A stretch of DNA of 64,000 nt from Amaricoccus sp. (GTDB lineage: Bacteria > Pseudomonadota > Alphaproteobacteria > Rhodobacterales > Rhodobacteraceae): the NCBI RefSeq assembly GCF_017993425.1, contig NZ_JAGOMQ010000014.1, forward strand, positions 1 through 64,000, given 5' to 3'. Numbering within the stretch: the stretch's first letter is position 1; the number at the start of each line of letters is the position of its first letter. Made by a program: the position numbers and the translations under genes. Below, piece by piece: positions 48,031 through 57,238 of this stretch. The notes under the pieces were generated by a model. The model had not been told where the DNA came from. It did not search any database and was given only the letters and a program-made list of their open reading frames with translations.

Positions 48031-49374
48031 TCAACTCACCATTCGCATGATGTCGTTGTAGGTAGCGAATACCATTAGTAGCAGGATCAAGCCAAGACCA
48101 ATCGACATGGCCACCTGCATCGCCCGCTCGCTGGGCGGACGGCCGCGGACGGCCTCGATCAGGAAGGCCACGAAGTGGCCGCCGTCGAGCACCGGGATCG
48201 GGAAGAGGTTGAGGAGCCCGATCGCCGTCGAGATCACTCCGATCAGCGCGATGAAGCTGACGAGGCCCTGGCTCGCGGTCTCGCCGGAGATCTGGGCGAT
48301 GCCGAGCGGGCCCTGCAGGTTCTCGGCGCCCAGCGTGCCGGCGATGATGTGGGCGAGGCCGTTCAGCGACTGCGAGATGACGGCCCCCACCCGCTCGACG
48401 CCGAGCCAGGCCGCCGTCCAGGGCGCCGGGGTCTCGGTCATCGGCAGGTAGAGCGAGGCGCCGGCGACGCCGATCATCACCCGCCGCTCGAAGCCGCCCT
48501 GGCCGTCGTCGGCGTCGCGCTCCGTCGGCGTGATGGTCATCGGGATCGTCGCGCCGTCGCGCCAGACCTCCAGCGCGACCGTCGCGCCGCCCGAGGCGAG
48601 CACCGCCTGGCGCAGCTCCTCGAACGCCGCCAAGGGCTTGCCGTCGATGCTTAGCACGACGTCTCCGGGCCGGAGCCCCGCACGGCTCGCCGGCGACAGC
48701 GGCTCGATCCCGGTGACGAGGGGCGGCATGGCGTAGGGCGCCTCGACGTCCAGGCGCTCGCCGGCGCGCTCGATGGTGAAGGTCATCGGGCCGGGCGCCG
48801 GCATCTCGTCGGCGATGACGTAGATGTCGCGGATCTCCGAGACGGGCTTGCCGTTGACCGCGACGACGACGTCGCCGGCGCGCAGCGGCTGCTCGACATG
48901 CGGCAGCGGGTCGATCTCGCCGAGGATCGGACGCCCGGTCGGCACGCCCTGGGTCAGCGCGAGGCCGGCGAAGACGGCGACGGAGAGGACGAAGTTGGCG
49001 AAGGGTCCGGCGAGCACGGTCAGCATCCGCCGGCCGACGCTCGCGCCGTGGAAGGTCTGCGCCCGCTCGGCCGCGGACATGCCGCGCAAAGCCGCCGGAT
49101 CGGCGCGGCTCGACCCGTCGCTGTCGCCGTGGAAGCGCACGTAGCCGCCGAGCGGCAGCGCCGCCACCTGCCAGACGGTGCCGCGCCGGTCGCGCCGCGC
49201 CCAGAGCACCGGGCCGAAGCCGATCGAGAACACGTCCGAGCGGATGCCGCACCAGCGCGCCACGATGTAGTGGCCGTATTCGTGGACGAAGACGACGATG
49301 CCGAGGACGACGACGAAGGGCAGGACGCTGGCGAGGAAGCCGCCGAAGAACGGAATGCCTGCGATCAGCTCCAT
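48031..49374 (-). CDS. rseP: Site-2 intramembrane metalloprotease RseP
   Basis: A 447-aa zinc protease with the zinc site HEYGH at 31-35 and the third ligand in NLFPIPVLDGGHFV. Two PDZ domains lie between (GVPTGRPILGEIDPL...; VTGIEPLSPASRAGLRPGDVVL). It cleaves membrane anti-sigma factors and signal-peptide remnants. Its start overlaps the end of dxr by 10 bp. It is a candidate protease for the anti-sigma factor encoded at 37990, but that link is inference only. Confidence 0.97.
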   Translation of the reverse strand: MELIAGIPFFGGFLASVLPFVVVLGIVVFVHEYGHYIVARWCGIRSDVFSIGFGPVLWARRDRRGTVWQVAALPLGGYVRFHGDSDGSSRADPAALRGMSAAERAQTFHGASVGRRMLTVLAGPFANFVLSVAVFAGLALTQGVPTGRPILGEIDPLPHVEQPLRAGDVVVAVNGKPVSEIRDIYVIADEMPAPGPMTFTIERAGERLDVEAPYAMPPLVTGIEPLSPASRAGLRPGDVVLSIDGKPLAAFEELRQAVLASGGATVALEVWRDGATIPMTITPTERDADDGQGGFERRVMIGVAGASLYLPMTETPAPWTAAWLGVERVGAVISQSLNGLAHIIAGTLGAENLQGPLGIAQISGETASQGLVSFIALIGVISTAIGLLNLFPIPVLDGGHFVAFLIEAVRGRPPSERAMQVAMSIGLGLILLLMVFATYNDIMRMVS

Positions 49375-50576
49375 GCGCCCATCCTCGCCCCGGTTGCGAT
49401 CAGCGCACGAGCCTCGCGCCGCGCCGCGGCGTCGAGCGCCGTCACCTCGTCGAGCCCGTAGCCTTCGCCCACGCGGGCGGCCTCGGACCCCAGCCGGTCC
49501 ATCACATGTTCGACCACCCCGGCCATGTCAAGAAAGCCGATCCGACCTTGGATAAAGCCGTCGAGAGCCGCCTCCTTGGCCGCGTTCAGCGCCGCGCCGG
49601 CGAGGCCGCCGAGCGCCAGCGCCTCGCGGGCGAGGCGCAGGGCGGGGAAGCGCACCGGATCGGCCGGGGCGAAGTCGAGCCGGCCGATGGCGGCGAGGTC
49701 GAGCCGGCGGACCGGCAGCGGCGCGCGCGCCGGCCAGTTGAGCGCGAAGCCGATCGCGCCCTTCATGTCGGAGGGGCCGAGCTGCGCCATCACCGCGCCG
49801 TCGGCGAAGCCGACCATGGAATGCACGACCGACTGCGGATGGACGACGACCTCCACCTCGTCCGGGCCGACGGCGAAAAGATGCGTCGTCTCGATGACTT
49901 CCAGCGCCTTATTGAACATCGTCGCGCTGTCGATCGAGATGCGCTGGCCCATGCTCCAGTTCGGGTGCGCCATCGCCTCGGCGAGGGTGGCCCGCGCCAT
50001 GCGCTCGATCGGCCAGTCGCGGAACGGGCCGCCGGAGGCGGTCAGCACCACGCGCTCGAGCTCGGAGGCGCGCTCGCCGCGCAGGCACTGGAAGATGGCG
50101 CTGTGCTCGCTGTCGACCGGGATCAGCGTCGCGCCCCCCGCGGCGCAGGCGCGCTTCAGGAGGTCGCCGGCGCAGACGAGGCTCTCCTTGTTGGCGAGCG
50201 CCAGCACGCCCCCCCGCCGCGCGGCGGCAAGGCCGGGCGCGAGCCCGGCGGCGCCGACGATCGCCGACATGGTCCAGTCGGCGGGCTCGGCGGCGGCGGC
50301 GGCCAGCGCCTCGGGACCCGCGGCCGCGGCGACGCCGGAGCCGGCGAGCGCGGCCTTCAGCTCGGCGTAGCGCGCGGGCTCGGCGGTGACGGCGAGCCGG
50401 GCGCGCAGCCGGCGGGCGATCCCGGCGAGGCCCGCGACGTCCGAGGCGCCGGTGACGGCGACCACGTCGTAGGCCTCCGCCCCGCCCTGCGCCTCGAGGA
50501 GCGCGACGGTGTTGCGGCCGATCGAGCCGGTGGCCCCGAGGACGGAGACCCGCCGCCGCGTCGCCGGCGACGTCAT
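49365..50576 (-). CDS. dxr: 1-deoxy-D-xylulose-5-phosphate reductoisomerase
   Basis: A 403-aa NADPH enzyme, committed step of the MEP isoprenoid pathway. The NADPH site is VSVLGATGSIGRNTVALL; LANKESLVCAG, PVDSEHSAIFQCL and the substrate loop HPNWSMGQRISIDSATMFNKALEVIE follow, with the C-terminal helical domain after them. ATG 50576 overlaps the cdsA stop (ATGA). Confidence 0.97.
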   Translation of the reverse strand: MTSPATRRRVSVLGATGSIGRNTVALLEAQGGAEAYDVVAVTGASDVAGLAGIARRLRARLAVTAEPARYAELKAALAGSGVAAAAGPEALAAAAAEPADWTMSAIVGAAGLAPGLAAARRGGVLALANKESLVCAGDLLKRACAAGGATLIPVDSEHSAIFQCLRGERASELERVVLTASGGPFRDWPIERMARATLAEAMAHPNWSMGQRISIDSATMFNKALEVIETTHLFAVGPDEVEVVVHPQSVVHSMVGFADGAVMAQLGPSDMKGAIGFALNWPARAPLPVRRLDLAAIGRLDFAPADPVRFPALRLAREALALGGLAGAALNAAKEAALDGFIQGRIGFLDMAGVVEHVMDRLGSEAARVGEGYGLDEVTALDAAARREARALIATGARMGAWS

Positions 50577-51388
50577 GGCCCGACCGCCCCGCCGAACAGC
50601 CGCCACAGCGCCACGAACCAGAGCGCGCCCATGATCGCGTCGAGCCGGTCCATCACCCCGCCATGCCCGGGGATCAGCCGGCTCGAATCCTTGACGCCGA
50701 AGCGCCGCTTCAGCGCGCTCTCCAGCAGGTCGCCCGCCTGGCTCGCCACCGCCGTCGCCGCGCTGACGAGGCCGAGCCGCGCCGGCGCCCAGCCATGCGC
50801 CATCGCCACGGCGACCCCGACCAGCACCGCCGCCGCGAGCCCGCCGACCGCCCCCGACCAGGTCTTGCCCGGACTGACCGCCGGCCAGAGCTTCGGCCCG
50901 CCCACGGCGCGGCCGACGAAATAGGCCCCCACGTCCGCCGCGACCACCACCAGCGCCAGCCAGATCGCCAAGGCCCGCCCGATCCCCGGCGTCCCGCGCA
51001 GCACGACGGCGAAGCACATGGCGAGCGCGACATAGATCAGCCCCGCGGCGAGCCACCCGCGCACGCCCTTCGGCGCCATCAGCGCGACCACGAAAAGCCC
51101 GATGGCGACGACCGCCGCCCCCTCGGCGAGGCCGCGAAGGTCGGTCGCGACGACCGCGCCCGCGGCGGCGACCGCGGCGACGAACATCGGCGCGGCGTCG
51201 ATGCCGCCGTCGCCGGTGACGACGCGATGGAGCTCCCACAGCATCAGCGCCGCGGCGAGCGCCACCGGCCCGGTGAGCCACAGGCCCCCCAGCCAGATCG
51301 CCGCCAGTCCCGCCGCCGCCAGCGCGACGCCCGAGGCGACGCGCACCCCGAGGTCGCCGAAACGCGCCGCCCTCGGGGCCTCGCTCAT
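50573..51388 (-). CDS. cdsA: Phosphatidate cytidylyltransferase
   Basis: A 271-aa polytopic membrane enzyme that makes CDP-diacylglycerol for phospholipid synthesis. The family signature is near the C-terminus: ESALKRRFGVKDSSRLIPGHGGVMDRLDAI, preceded by GPKLWPAVSPGKTWSGAVGG. Start and stop overlap uppS and dxr by 4 bp each. Confidence 0.96.
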   Translation of the reverse strand: MSEAPRAARFGDLGVRVASGVALAAAGLAAIWLGGLWLTGPVALAAALMLWELHRVVTGDGGIDAAPMFVAAVAAAGAVVATDLRGLAEGAAVVAIGLFVVALMAPKGVRGWLAAGLIYVALAMCFAVVLRGTPGIGRALAIWLALVVVAADVGAYFVGRAVGGPKLWPAVSPGKTWSGAVGGLAAAVLVGVAVAMAHGWAPARLGLVSAATAVASQAGDLLESALKRRFGVKDSSRLIPGHGGVMDRLDAIMGALWFVALWRLFGGAVGP

Positions 51389-52140
51389 CCGGCCACGGCG
51401 CCGAACCGGCGCTCGCGCCGGCCGAAGCCGCGGACCTGCGCGGCGAACATCTCGGCGGTGAAGTCGGGCCAACGCGCGTCGACGAAGGCGAACTCCGAAT
51501 AGGCCGACTGCCACGGCAGGAACCCCGAGACCCGGAACTCGCCCGAGGTGCGCAGGATCAGGTCCGGATCGGGCAGCCCCGCGGTGTCGAGATGCGCCTC
51601 GATCGTCTCCGGCGTCACGTCCTCGGCCGCCATCCGCCCGGCGCGCACCGCCTCGGCGATGCGCCTCGTGGCGCGCAGGATCTCGTCCCGGCCGCCGTAG
51701 TTGATCGCCACCGTCAGGTGCAGCCGGTCGTTCCCCACCGTCTGCGCCTCGAGGCCCCCCATCAGCGCCTGCAGATCCGCCTCCAGCCGCTCGCGCCCGC
51801 CGATGAAGCGCACCTTGGCCCCCTCGGCGACCAGCCGCGCGCCCTCCTTCTTGATGTAGCGCCGGAACAGCCGGAACAGCCCCTGCACCTCGGCGGCCGG
51901 GCGCTTCCAGTTCTCCGTCGAGAAGGCGAACAGCGTCAGGTGGGTGATCCCGAGCTCGGGACAGCTCTCGACGATCTCGCGCACCCGGTCGGCGCCGCGC
52001 TTGTGGCCGGCCAGCCGCGGCAGGCCGCGGCTCTCGGCCCAGCGGCCGTTGCCGTCCATGATGATCGCCACATGGGCCGGGCGCGGACCCTCCCCCGCCG
52101 GCTCGGGCGAGGCCTTCAACTCGTACATCTCGAACTCCAA
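51385..52140 (-). CDS. uppS: Isoprenyl transferase (undecaprenyl diphosphate synthase)
   Basis: A 251-aa cis-prenyltransferase for the peptidoglycan carrier lipid. Signature HVAIIMDGNGRWAESRGLPRLAGHKRGAD, then LTLFAFSTENWKRP and the C-terminal PDPDLILRTSGEFRVSGFLPWQSAYSEF. A second ATG four codons in (MYELKAS) is an equally possible start. Confidence 0.96.
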   Translation of the reverse strand: MEFEMYELKASPEPAGEGPRPAHVAIIMDGNGRWAESRGLPRLAGHKRGADRVREIVESCPELGITHLTLFAFSTENWKRPAAEVQGLFRLFRRYIKKEGARLVAEGAKVRFIGGRERLEADLQALMGGLEAQTVGNDRLHLTVAINYGGRDEILRATRRIAEAVRAGRMAAEDVTPETIEAHLDTAGLPDPDLILRTSGEFRVSGFLPWQSAYSEFAFVDARWPDFTAEMFAAQVRGFGRRERRFGAVAG

Positions 52141-52161
52141 CCTCGGGGGGCGCCCGTCCGC

Positions 52162-52722
52162 TCAGATCTGCATGATCTCGTCTTGCTTGGCCGACAGCGC
52201 CGCATCGACCTTCCTGATCGCCGCGTCGGTCAGCTCCTGAATCTCGTCGTGCCACATCTTTTGGTCGTCCTCGGCCATGCCGGCCGCCTTGGCCTTCTTG
52301 AGCTGGTCCATCCCGTCGCGGCGGACGTTCCGCACCGCGACGCGGGCATGCTCGGCGTACTGGCCGGCGACCTTGGTCAGCTCGCGGCGGCGCTCCTCGT
52401 TGAGCTCCGGGATCGGCAGGCGCAGGATCGTGCCGTCCATCTGCGGGTTGATCCCGAGGCCGGAGTTGCGGATCGCCTTGTCGACGGCGTTCACGAGGCT
52501 CTTGTCCCAGACGTTTATCAGCACCATGCGGGGCTCGGGGACGGTGATCGTGCCGAGCTGGTTAACCGGCGTCGGCGAGCCGTAGGCCTCGACCGTCACC
52601 GGGTCGAGCATCGAGGCCGAGGCCCGGCCGGTGCGCAGCGAGGCGAACTCGGTGCGCAGCGCCCCCAGCGCCCCTTCCATGCGTTTCTCGATCCCGTCGA
52701 GATCGATGTCGGCGTCGCTCAT
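52162..52722 (-). CDS. frr: Ribosome recycling factor
   Basis: A 186-aa protein that splits post-termination ribosomes with EF-G. Typical segments: [51 protein letters not shown] and [22 protein letters not shown]. It is 16 bp downstream of pyrH in the conserved order. Confidence 0.97.
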   Translation of the reverse strand: MSDADIDLDGIEKRMEGALGALRTEFASLRTGRASASMLDPVTVEAYGSPTPVNQLGTITVPEPRMVLINVWDKSLVNAVDKAIRNSGLGINPQMDGTILRLPIPELNEERRRELTKVAGQYAEHARVAVRNVRRDGMDQLKKAKAAGMAEDDQKMWHDEIQELTDAAIRKVDAALSAKQDEIMQI

Positions 52723-52738
52723 CGGCTTTCCTCCCCGC

Positions 52739-53491
52739 TCAGCCGGGCTCGACGACGGTGAACCGTCCCCGTCCCTCGACCACCCCCGCGAGGCCGTTCG
52801 GCTCGTCGAGCGAGAAGACGATGATCGGCAGCCGGTTGTCGCGCGCCAGCGCGATCGCCGAGGCGTCCATCACCTTCAGGTGCTTCTGCAGGACGGTGTC
52901 GTAGCTCACCCGGTCGAAGCGTCGGGCGTCCGGGTTCTTCTTCGGATCGCTGTCGTAGACGCCGTCGACCTGGGTGCCCTTGAAGATCGCCTCGCAGGCC
53001 ATCTCGGAGGCGCGCAGCGTCGCGGCGGTGTCGGTGGTGAAATAGGGGTTGCCGGTGCCGGCGGCGAAGATCACCACCCTGCCCTTCTCCAGGTGCCGCA
53101 CGGCGCGGCGGCGGATGTAGGGCTCGCAGACCTGGTCCATCGGGATCGCCGAGACGACGCGGGTGTAGACGCCCTGCGCCTCCAGCGCCGACTGCATGGC
53201 GAGCGCGTTCATCACCGTCGCGAGCATCCCCATGTAGTCCGCGGTCGTGCGCTCCATCCCCTGCGCGCTGCCCTGCAACCCGCGGAAGATGTTGCCGCCG
53301 CCGATCACCATGCAGACCTCGACCCCGAGCCCGTGCAGGCCGCGCACCTCGGTCGCGATGCGCTCGACCGTCGGGGGATGCAGGCCGAACTGCTGCGGCC
53401 CCATCAGGGCCTCGCCGGAGATCTTGAGGAGGATCCTGCGGTAGGCTGGCAGCGCGCGCGGGGCCGTCATGCTCGCCACGCCGTCCGTCAT
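52739..53491 (-). CDS. pyrH: UMP kinase
   Basis: A 250-aa amino-acid-kinase-fold UMP kinase. [48 protein letters not shown] and [20 protein letters not shown] are diagnostic. ATG 53491 follows AGGCAGGA; a second ATG at 53470 is possible. The upstream 127 bp to tsf show no strong signal. Confidence 0.96.
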   Translation of the reverse strand: MTDGVASMTAPRALPAYRRILLKISGEALMGPQQFGLHPPTVERIATEVRGLHGLGVEVCMVIGGGNIFRGLQGSAQGMERTTADYMGMLATVMNALAMQSALEAQGVYTRVVSAIPMDQVCEPYIRRRAVRHLEKGRVVIFAAGTGNPYFTTDTAATLRASEMACEAIFKGTQVDGVYDSDPKKNPDARRFDRVSYDTVLQKHLKVMDASAIALARDNRLPIIVFSLDEPNGLAGVVEGRGRFTVVEPG

Positions 53492-53618
53492 GTCCTGCCT
53501 CGTCCTGCTGCGATCGCGCGCAAAATGGCGCAAGCGCCCGGGAGTTTCAACGCCGAATCCGGGGGGAAGGCGCGGGCGGCCGAGCAACCGGGGGTTGCAG
53601 GGCCGCCCGCGGGAGGCG

Positions 53619-54494
53619 TCAGCGGCCGGCGGTCTTCGCGACCTCGGCCGCGAAGTCCTCGACCTCCTTCTCGACGCCCTCGCCGACCGCGAGCCGGGCG
53701 AAGGCGACCACCTCGACGCCGGCCTCCTTCGCGGCCTGGCCGACGGTGACGTCGGGATTGATGACGAACTTCTGGTTGAGGAGCGTGACCTCCTCGTAGA
53801 ATTTCTGCATCCGGCCGACGATCATCTTCTCGATCACCGCCTCGGGCTTGCCGCTCTCGCGGGCCTGCTCGGTCAGCACGTTGCGCTCGCGCTCGACCAG
53901 CGCCGGGTCGAGGTCGCCCTCGGACAGCGAGGCCGGCGAGGTCGCGGCGATGTGCATGGCGATCTGCTTGCCGATGCCGTTGTCCGCGCCCTTCAGCGCC
54001 ACCAGCACGCCGATCTTGCCGAGGTTGTCGGCGACGGCGTTGTGGACGTAGGAGGCGACGCTGTCGCCCTCCACCACCGCCATGCGGCGCAGGTGCAGGT
54101 TCTCGCCGATGGTGACGATCTTCTCGGTCACCGCCTCCTCGACGGTCTTGTCGCCGAGCTTCGCGCCCTTCAGCGCCTCGAGGTCGGCGCAGCCGGTCGC
54201 CACCTGGGCGATGGCGCGGACGATCTCCTGGAAGTCCGAGTTGCGCGCCACGAAGTCGGTCTCGGAGTTCACCTCGACCGCCACGCCGACGCCGCCGTCG
54301 ACGGCGACGCCGACGAGGCCCTCGGCCGCGGTCCGGCCCGACTTCTTCGCCGCCTTGGCGAGGCCCTTGGTGCGCAGCCAGTCGATGGCCGCCTCCATGT
54401 CGCCGCCGGTCTCGGTCAGCGCCTTCTTGGCGTCCATCATGCCGGCGCCGGAAACGTCGCGCAGCTCCTTCACCATCGTCGCGGTGATCGACAT
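53619..54494 (-). CDS. tsf: Elongation factor Ts
   Basis: A 291-aa guanine-nucleotide exchange factor for EF-Tu. The N-terminal UBA-like domain [25 protein letters not shown] and [18 protein letters not shown] are classic motifs. AAGGAGAG precedes the ATG. It follows rpsB with an 84-bp gap holding a hairpin. Confidence 0.97.
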   Translation of the reverse strand: MSITATMVKELRDVSGAGMMDAKKALTETGGDMEAAIDWLRTKGLAKAAKKSGRTAAEGLVGVAVDGGVGVAVEVNSETDFVARNSDFQEIVRAIAQVATGCADLEALKGAKLGDKTVEEAVTEKIVTIGENLHLRRMAVVEGDSVASYVHNAVADNLGKIGVLVALKGADNGIGKQIAMHIAATSPASLSEGDLDPALVERERNVLTEQARESGKPEAVIEKMIVGRMQKFYEEVTLLNQKFVINPDVTVGQAAKEAGVEVVAFARLAVGEGVEKEVEDFAAEVAKTAGR

Positions 54495-54525
54495 GCCCGC
54501 TCTCCTTGTTCTTTCTATGGAATCG

Positions 54526-54557
54526 GCGCCGCAGACCCTATTCCGGGCCTGCGGCGC
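54526..54557 (-). promoter_or_regulatory. Hairpin between rpsB and tsf
   Basis: GCGCCGCAG (54526-54534) pairs perfectly with CTGCGGCGC (54549-54557), loop 14 nt. It lies in the rpsB-tsf mRNA, where partial termination or processing hairpins that adjust S2 and EF-Ts levels are known in several bacteria. Confidence 0.55.
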
Positions 54558-54578
54558 AAACGTGACGGCCGTCGGGCC

Positions 54579-55355
54579 TCAGGCCCCGGACTCGACCGAT
54601 TCCTCGATCAGCGCATCCTCGACCGGGCCTTCCTCCAGCCCGCCGATGTCGACGCCGGCCGCGCCCATCTGGGCGGCCATGCCGTCGAGCGCCGCGCGGG
54701 CGATCAGGTCGCAGTAGAGCGCGATGGCGCGGGCCGCGTCGTCGTTGCCGGGGATCGGGAAGCTGATCCCGTCGGGCGACGAGTTGGTGTCGAGCACCGC
54801 GATCACCGGGATGCCGAGCTTCTTGGCCTCCAGCACCGCCAGATCCTCCTTGTTCGTGTCGATCACGAAGAGGAGGTCCGGCACGCCGCCCATCTCGCGG
54901 ATGCCGCCGAGCGACTGCTGGAGCTTCGACTGCTCGCGCTCGAGCCCGAGCCGCTCCTTCTTGGTCAGGCCCTCGGCGCCGGCGGCGAGCTTCTCGTCGA
55001 TCGACTTCAGCCGGGCGATCGAGTTCGACACCGTCTTCCAGTTGGTCAGCGTGCCGCCGAGCCAGCGGTGGTTCATGTAGTACTGCGCGCTGCGCTCCGC
55101 CGCCTCGGCGACGGCCTTCTGCGCCTGCCGCTTGGTGCCGACGAACAGGATGCGGCCGCCCTTGGCCACGGTGTTGCGCACCGCGAGCAGCGCCTGGTCG
55201 AGCAGCGGCACGGTCTGCGTCAGGTCGATCACGTGGATGCCGTTGCGCGCGCCGTAGATGAACGGCCCCATGCGCGGGTTCCAGCGGTGGGTCTGGTGGC
55301 CGAAGTGGACGCCGGCTTCGAGCAGCTGACGCAGGGTGAACTCGGGAAGAGCCAC
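54579..55355 (-). CDS. rpsB: 30S ribosomal protein S2
   Basis: A 258-aa S2 protein: [30 protein letters not shown], the [13 protein letters not shown] strand and [15 protein letters not shown]. The acidic C-terminal tail ([18 protein letters not shown]) is usual for the lineage. First gene of the translation/envelope cluster; a promoter and a leader hairpin are upstream. Confidence 0.98.
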   Translation of the reverse strand: MALPEFTLRQLLEAGVHFGHQTHRWNPRMGPFIYGARNGIHVIDLTQTVPLLDQALLAVRNTVAKGGRILFVGTKRQAQKAVAEAAERSAQYYMNHRWLGGTLTNWKTVSNSIARLKSIDEKLAAGAEGLTKKERLGLEREQSKLQQSLGGIREMGGVPDLLFVIDTNKEDLAVLEAKKLGIPVIAVLDTNSSPDGISFPIPGNDDAARAIALYCDLIARAALDGMAAQMGAAGVDIGGLEEGPVEDALIEESVESGA

Positions 55356-55415
55356 GGGCAGTATCCTTTCCGGTTTCGCCGCGGCGGGGATTAGGCCCTT
55401 CGGCCAACCGGTGGA

Positions 55416-55503
55416 CGCCCGGGGATGTCTCCCCCGGGGCGCCCGAGCCCCGCCTGTGGATTGTGGTGGCGGGCCCTCTATACCTTCCCCGCCCCGAATG
55501 CAA
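55416..55503 (-). promoter_or_regulatory. rpsB promoter and leader hairpin
   Basis: On the minus strand TTGCAT (55498-55503) and TATAGA (55477-55482) form a plausible sigma-70 promoter; the 15-bp spacing is short, or 16 bp if CTTGCA is taken as the -35. About 45 bp into the leader, a GC-rich hairpin (55416-55424 with 55432-55441) could be the S2 autoregulation site known for rpsB operons; this is inferred from position only. Confidence 0.55.
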
Positions 55504-55548
55504 GCCGAACCGCCCGCCGCGCGCCGCTTCCGGGGGCCGCGCGCGCCC

Positions 55549-56265
55549 TCAGCCGCCCGCCCCGGCGGCCGCGGGGGCGCGGAAGGCGTGGACCGTCTCG
55601 ACGTAGTCGCGCAGCGGCCCGTGCTTCTCGGGGCCGGCGCCGCTCAAGAGGCCCGCGCCGAAGAACACCCAGTCCGCGCCCTGCTTGCAGGCCCCGATCG
55701 CGTCCGGCAGGAGGTCGGCGGAGCAGCTGACCGGCGTCGCGGGCGCGGCCGCCTTCGCCTCCCGCATCCCGTCGAACTGCCGGCGCGCCCGGTCATAGGC
55801 GGCCTGGTCGTTGCCGAAATGGATGCAGACCCCGTCCACCCCCATGGCGGCGAGCTCGCGGGCGCGCGCCGGGATCTCCGGCAGCTCGAGCCCGCAGATG
55901 TCGGCGAGCACCCCGATCCCGCAGGCGGCGCGGGCCCGCAGCGCCTCGATCACCCCGAAGTCGTTGCCGGCGGCCGACACGGTCGCGTAGTCCGCCCCGT
56001 GCCGCCGCGCCTCGCGAAACAAGAGGCCGCAATTGTCGCGCGCCTTGTAGTCGACCACCAGCGCCCGCGCCCCGGCGATCTCCTTCAGCGCGCCGATCGC
56101 CCGGAAGCCCTCGCCGTAGATCAGCGGCGTGCCGACCTCCAGCCAGTCGACGCCGCAGGCCATCGCCATCCGGGCGATCGGCACGGCGCTCTCCAGGTCG
56201 AACATGTCGATCGCCGCCTGCGCCCAGGGGCGCGGCGGCAGCGGCGGCCTCTCCATCTCCCGCAT
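55549..56265 (-). CDS. HUMPS-family enzyme (hexulose-6-phosphate synthase-like), putatively active
   Basis: A 238-aa OMP-decarboxylase-superfamily barrel. Residues expected for HPS/keto-gulonate-phosphate decarboxylase chemistry are present: Asp20 (AAIDMFD), Glu43 (WLEVGTPLI), Asp72-Lys74-Asp77 (VDYKARD, the DxKxxD motif) and His149 (CIHFGND). ATG 56265 follows the preceding stop by 3 bp; an ATG three codons later is possible. It lies immediately downstream of a paralogue lacking these residues. The substrate could be a pentulose or hexulose 5/6-phosphate; formaldehyde fixation or beta-keto-acid decarboxylation are both possible. Confidence 0.85.
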   Translation of the reverse strand: MREMERPPLPPRPWAQAAIDMFDLESAVPIARMAMACGVDWLEVGTPLIYGEGFRAIGALKEIAGARALVVDYKARDNCGLLFREARRHGADYATVSAAGNDFGVIEALRARAACGIGVLADICGLELPEIPARARELAAMGVDGVCIHFGNDQAAYDRARRQFDGMREAKAAAPATPVSCSADLLPDAIGACKQGADWVFFGAGLLSGAGPEKHGPLRDYVETVHAFRAPAAAGAGG

Positions 56266-56268
56266 CCC

Positions 56269-56964
56269 TCAATACCCCGCCGCCGGCTGCGGCCGCGGCC
56301 GCGTCGGCCAGGCCCCCGCCCGGATCTCCGCCATCGCCGCCGCGAGCCCGCCCTCCGCCGCCTCGAACGCCGCGCCGTCCAGCACCAGCCAGTCCGCCCC
56401 CTGCCCCGCCGCGGCATGGGCCTCCGCGCGCGTGCTCACGACGCACCCCACCGCGATCCCCACCGCCGCGACCACGGCGGCCACCCCGTCCGACTCGCGC
56501 CGCCCGGGATCGTAGCGCGCCGGATCGTGCCCCAACGCCACGACCACCCCGTCCATCCCGATCGCCTCCAGCTCGCGCGCACGTCCCGGCAGGTCCGCCG
56601 TCGCCATGCAGGTCATGTCCGCCAGCACCCGTATCCCCGTGGCCAGCCGGCAGCGCACCCCCTGCCGGCAGCCGGCCTGGTTGTGGATCGCCGACACCGT
56701 GCCGAACTCGGCCCCGTGGCGGCGCGACTGCGCAAGGAACCGGAAGCACCCGTCATGCACCGTCAGGTTCGCCAGCACCGGCGCGCCCCCCGCCCGCGCG
56801 CAGACCTCCGCGATCACGCCCATTCCCCGGGCATAGATCAGCGGCGTCCCCACGCCGATGCGGTCCGCCCCCAGCCCGGCCGCCCGCTCCGCCAGCCGCA
56901 GCGCCGCGTCGAGCGCCACCCCCCCGATGCGCACCTCGATCGCCGGCCCCGAAGCCTCGCCCAC
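56269..56964 (-). CDS. Degenerate HUMPS-family paralogue, probable pseudoenzyme
   Basis: A 231-aa protein from GTG 56964, which has GGGAGGA five bases upstream. It aligns without large gaps to the next gene's product ([26 protein letters not shown]), but active-site positions differ: Asp20, Glu43, Asp72, Lys74 and His149 of the partner are Gly14, Gly37, Asn66, Thr68 and Ala143; only Asp77 (Asp71) is kept. Intact frame and good ribosome site argue for a working protein rather than a pseudogene. It may form a hetero-oligomer with the active copy or bind a regulatory ligand. Confidence 0.8.
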   Translation of the reverse strand: MGEASGPAIEVRIGGVALDAALRLAERAAGLGADRIGVGTPLIYARGMGVIAEVCARAGGAPVLANLTVHDGCFRFLAQSRRHGAEFGTVSAIHNQAGCRQGVRCRLATGIRVLADMTCMATADLPGRARELEAIGMDGVVVALGHDPARYDPGRRESDGVAAVVAAVGIAVGCVVSTRAEAHAAAGQGADWLVLDGAAFEAAEGGLAAAMAEIRAGAWPTRPRPQPAAGY

Positions 56965-57034
56965 GCCCGTCCTCCCGTCGCTCCACGCACCCCCGATTGA
57001 TGCGCCCGGGCCCGCCCCGGGTCGAGCCCCCCGG

Positions 57035-57079
57035 TGCGGAAATCCGCAGGTCCCCGCCCGCACCGTGCGGATTTCCGCA
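57035..57079. promoter_or_regulatory. Two palindromic operators in the HUMPS/symporter divergent region
   Basis: TGCGGA-AA-TCCGCA (57035-57048) and TGCGGA-TT-TCCGCA (57066-57079) share 6-bp arms and a 2-bp centre. Their centres are 31 bp apart, about three helical turns, so two dimers would bind the same DNA face. The sites lie 71 bp from the HUMPS start and 160 bp from the symporter start. The regulator is not encoded in the window; IclR- or GntR-type proteins use similar short palindromes. Confidence 0.8.
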
Positions 57080-57238
57080 CGCCGCCCGGGTTGCGCCGGG
57101 CGAAAAGCCGCCATGCGTCAGGCTTCCAGCCCGCCGCGAAAGTTGGCGCCGAACTTGCGTAGACCCGGATGCGACCGGAGCGCCGGCGCTAGGGAGAACA
57201 GCGGACCCGGGCGGTCCCGACAGAAGGAGAAAGCATCG

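Noticed and set aside
47984-49252. bamA reading frame continuing into rseP (1209 codons)
   Set aside because: The extra part is out of frame with rseP and has no BamA homology; a signal peptide starts at 47983.
56269-56964. Degenerate HUMPS copy as a pseudogene
   Set aside because: The frame is intact, the ribosome site is strong and spacing to the next gene is operon-like, so loss of catalytic residues looks selected rather than decay.
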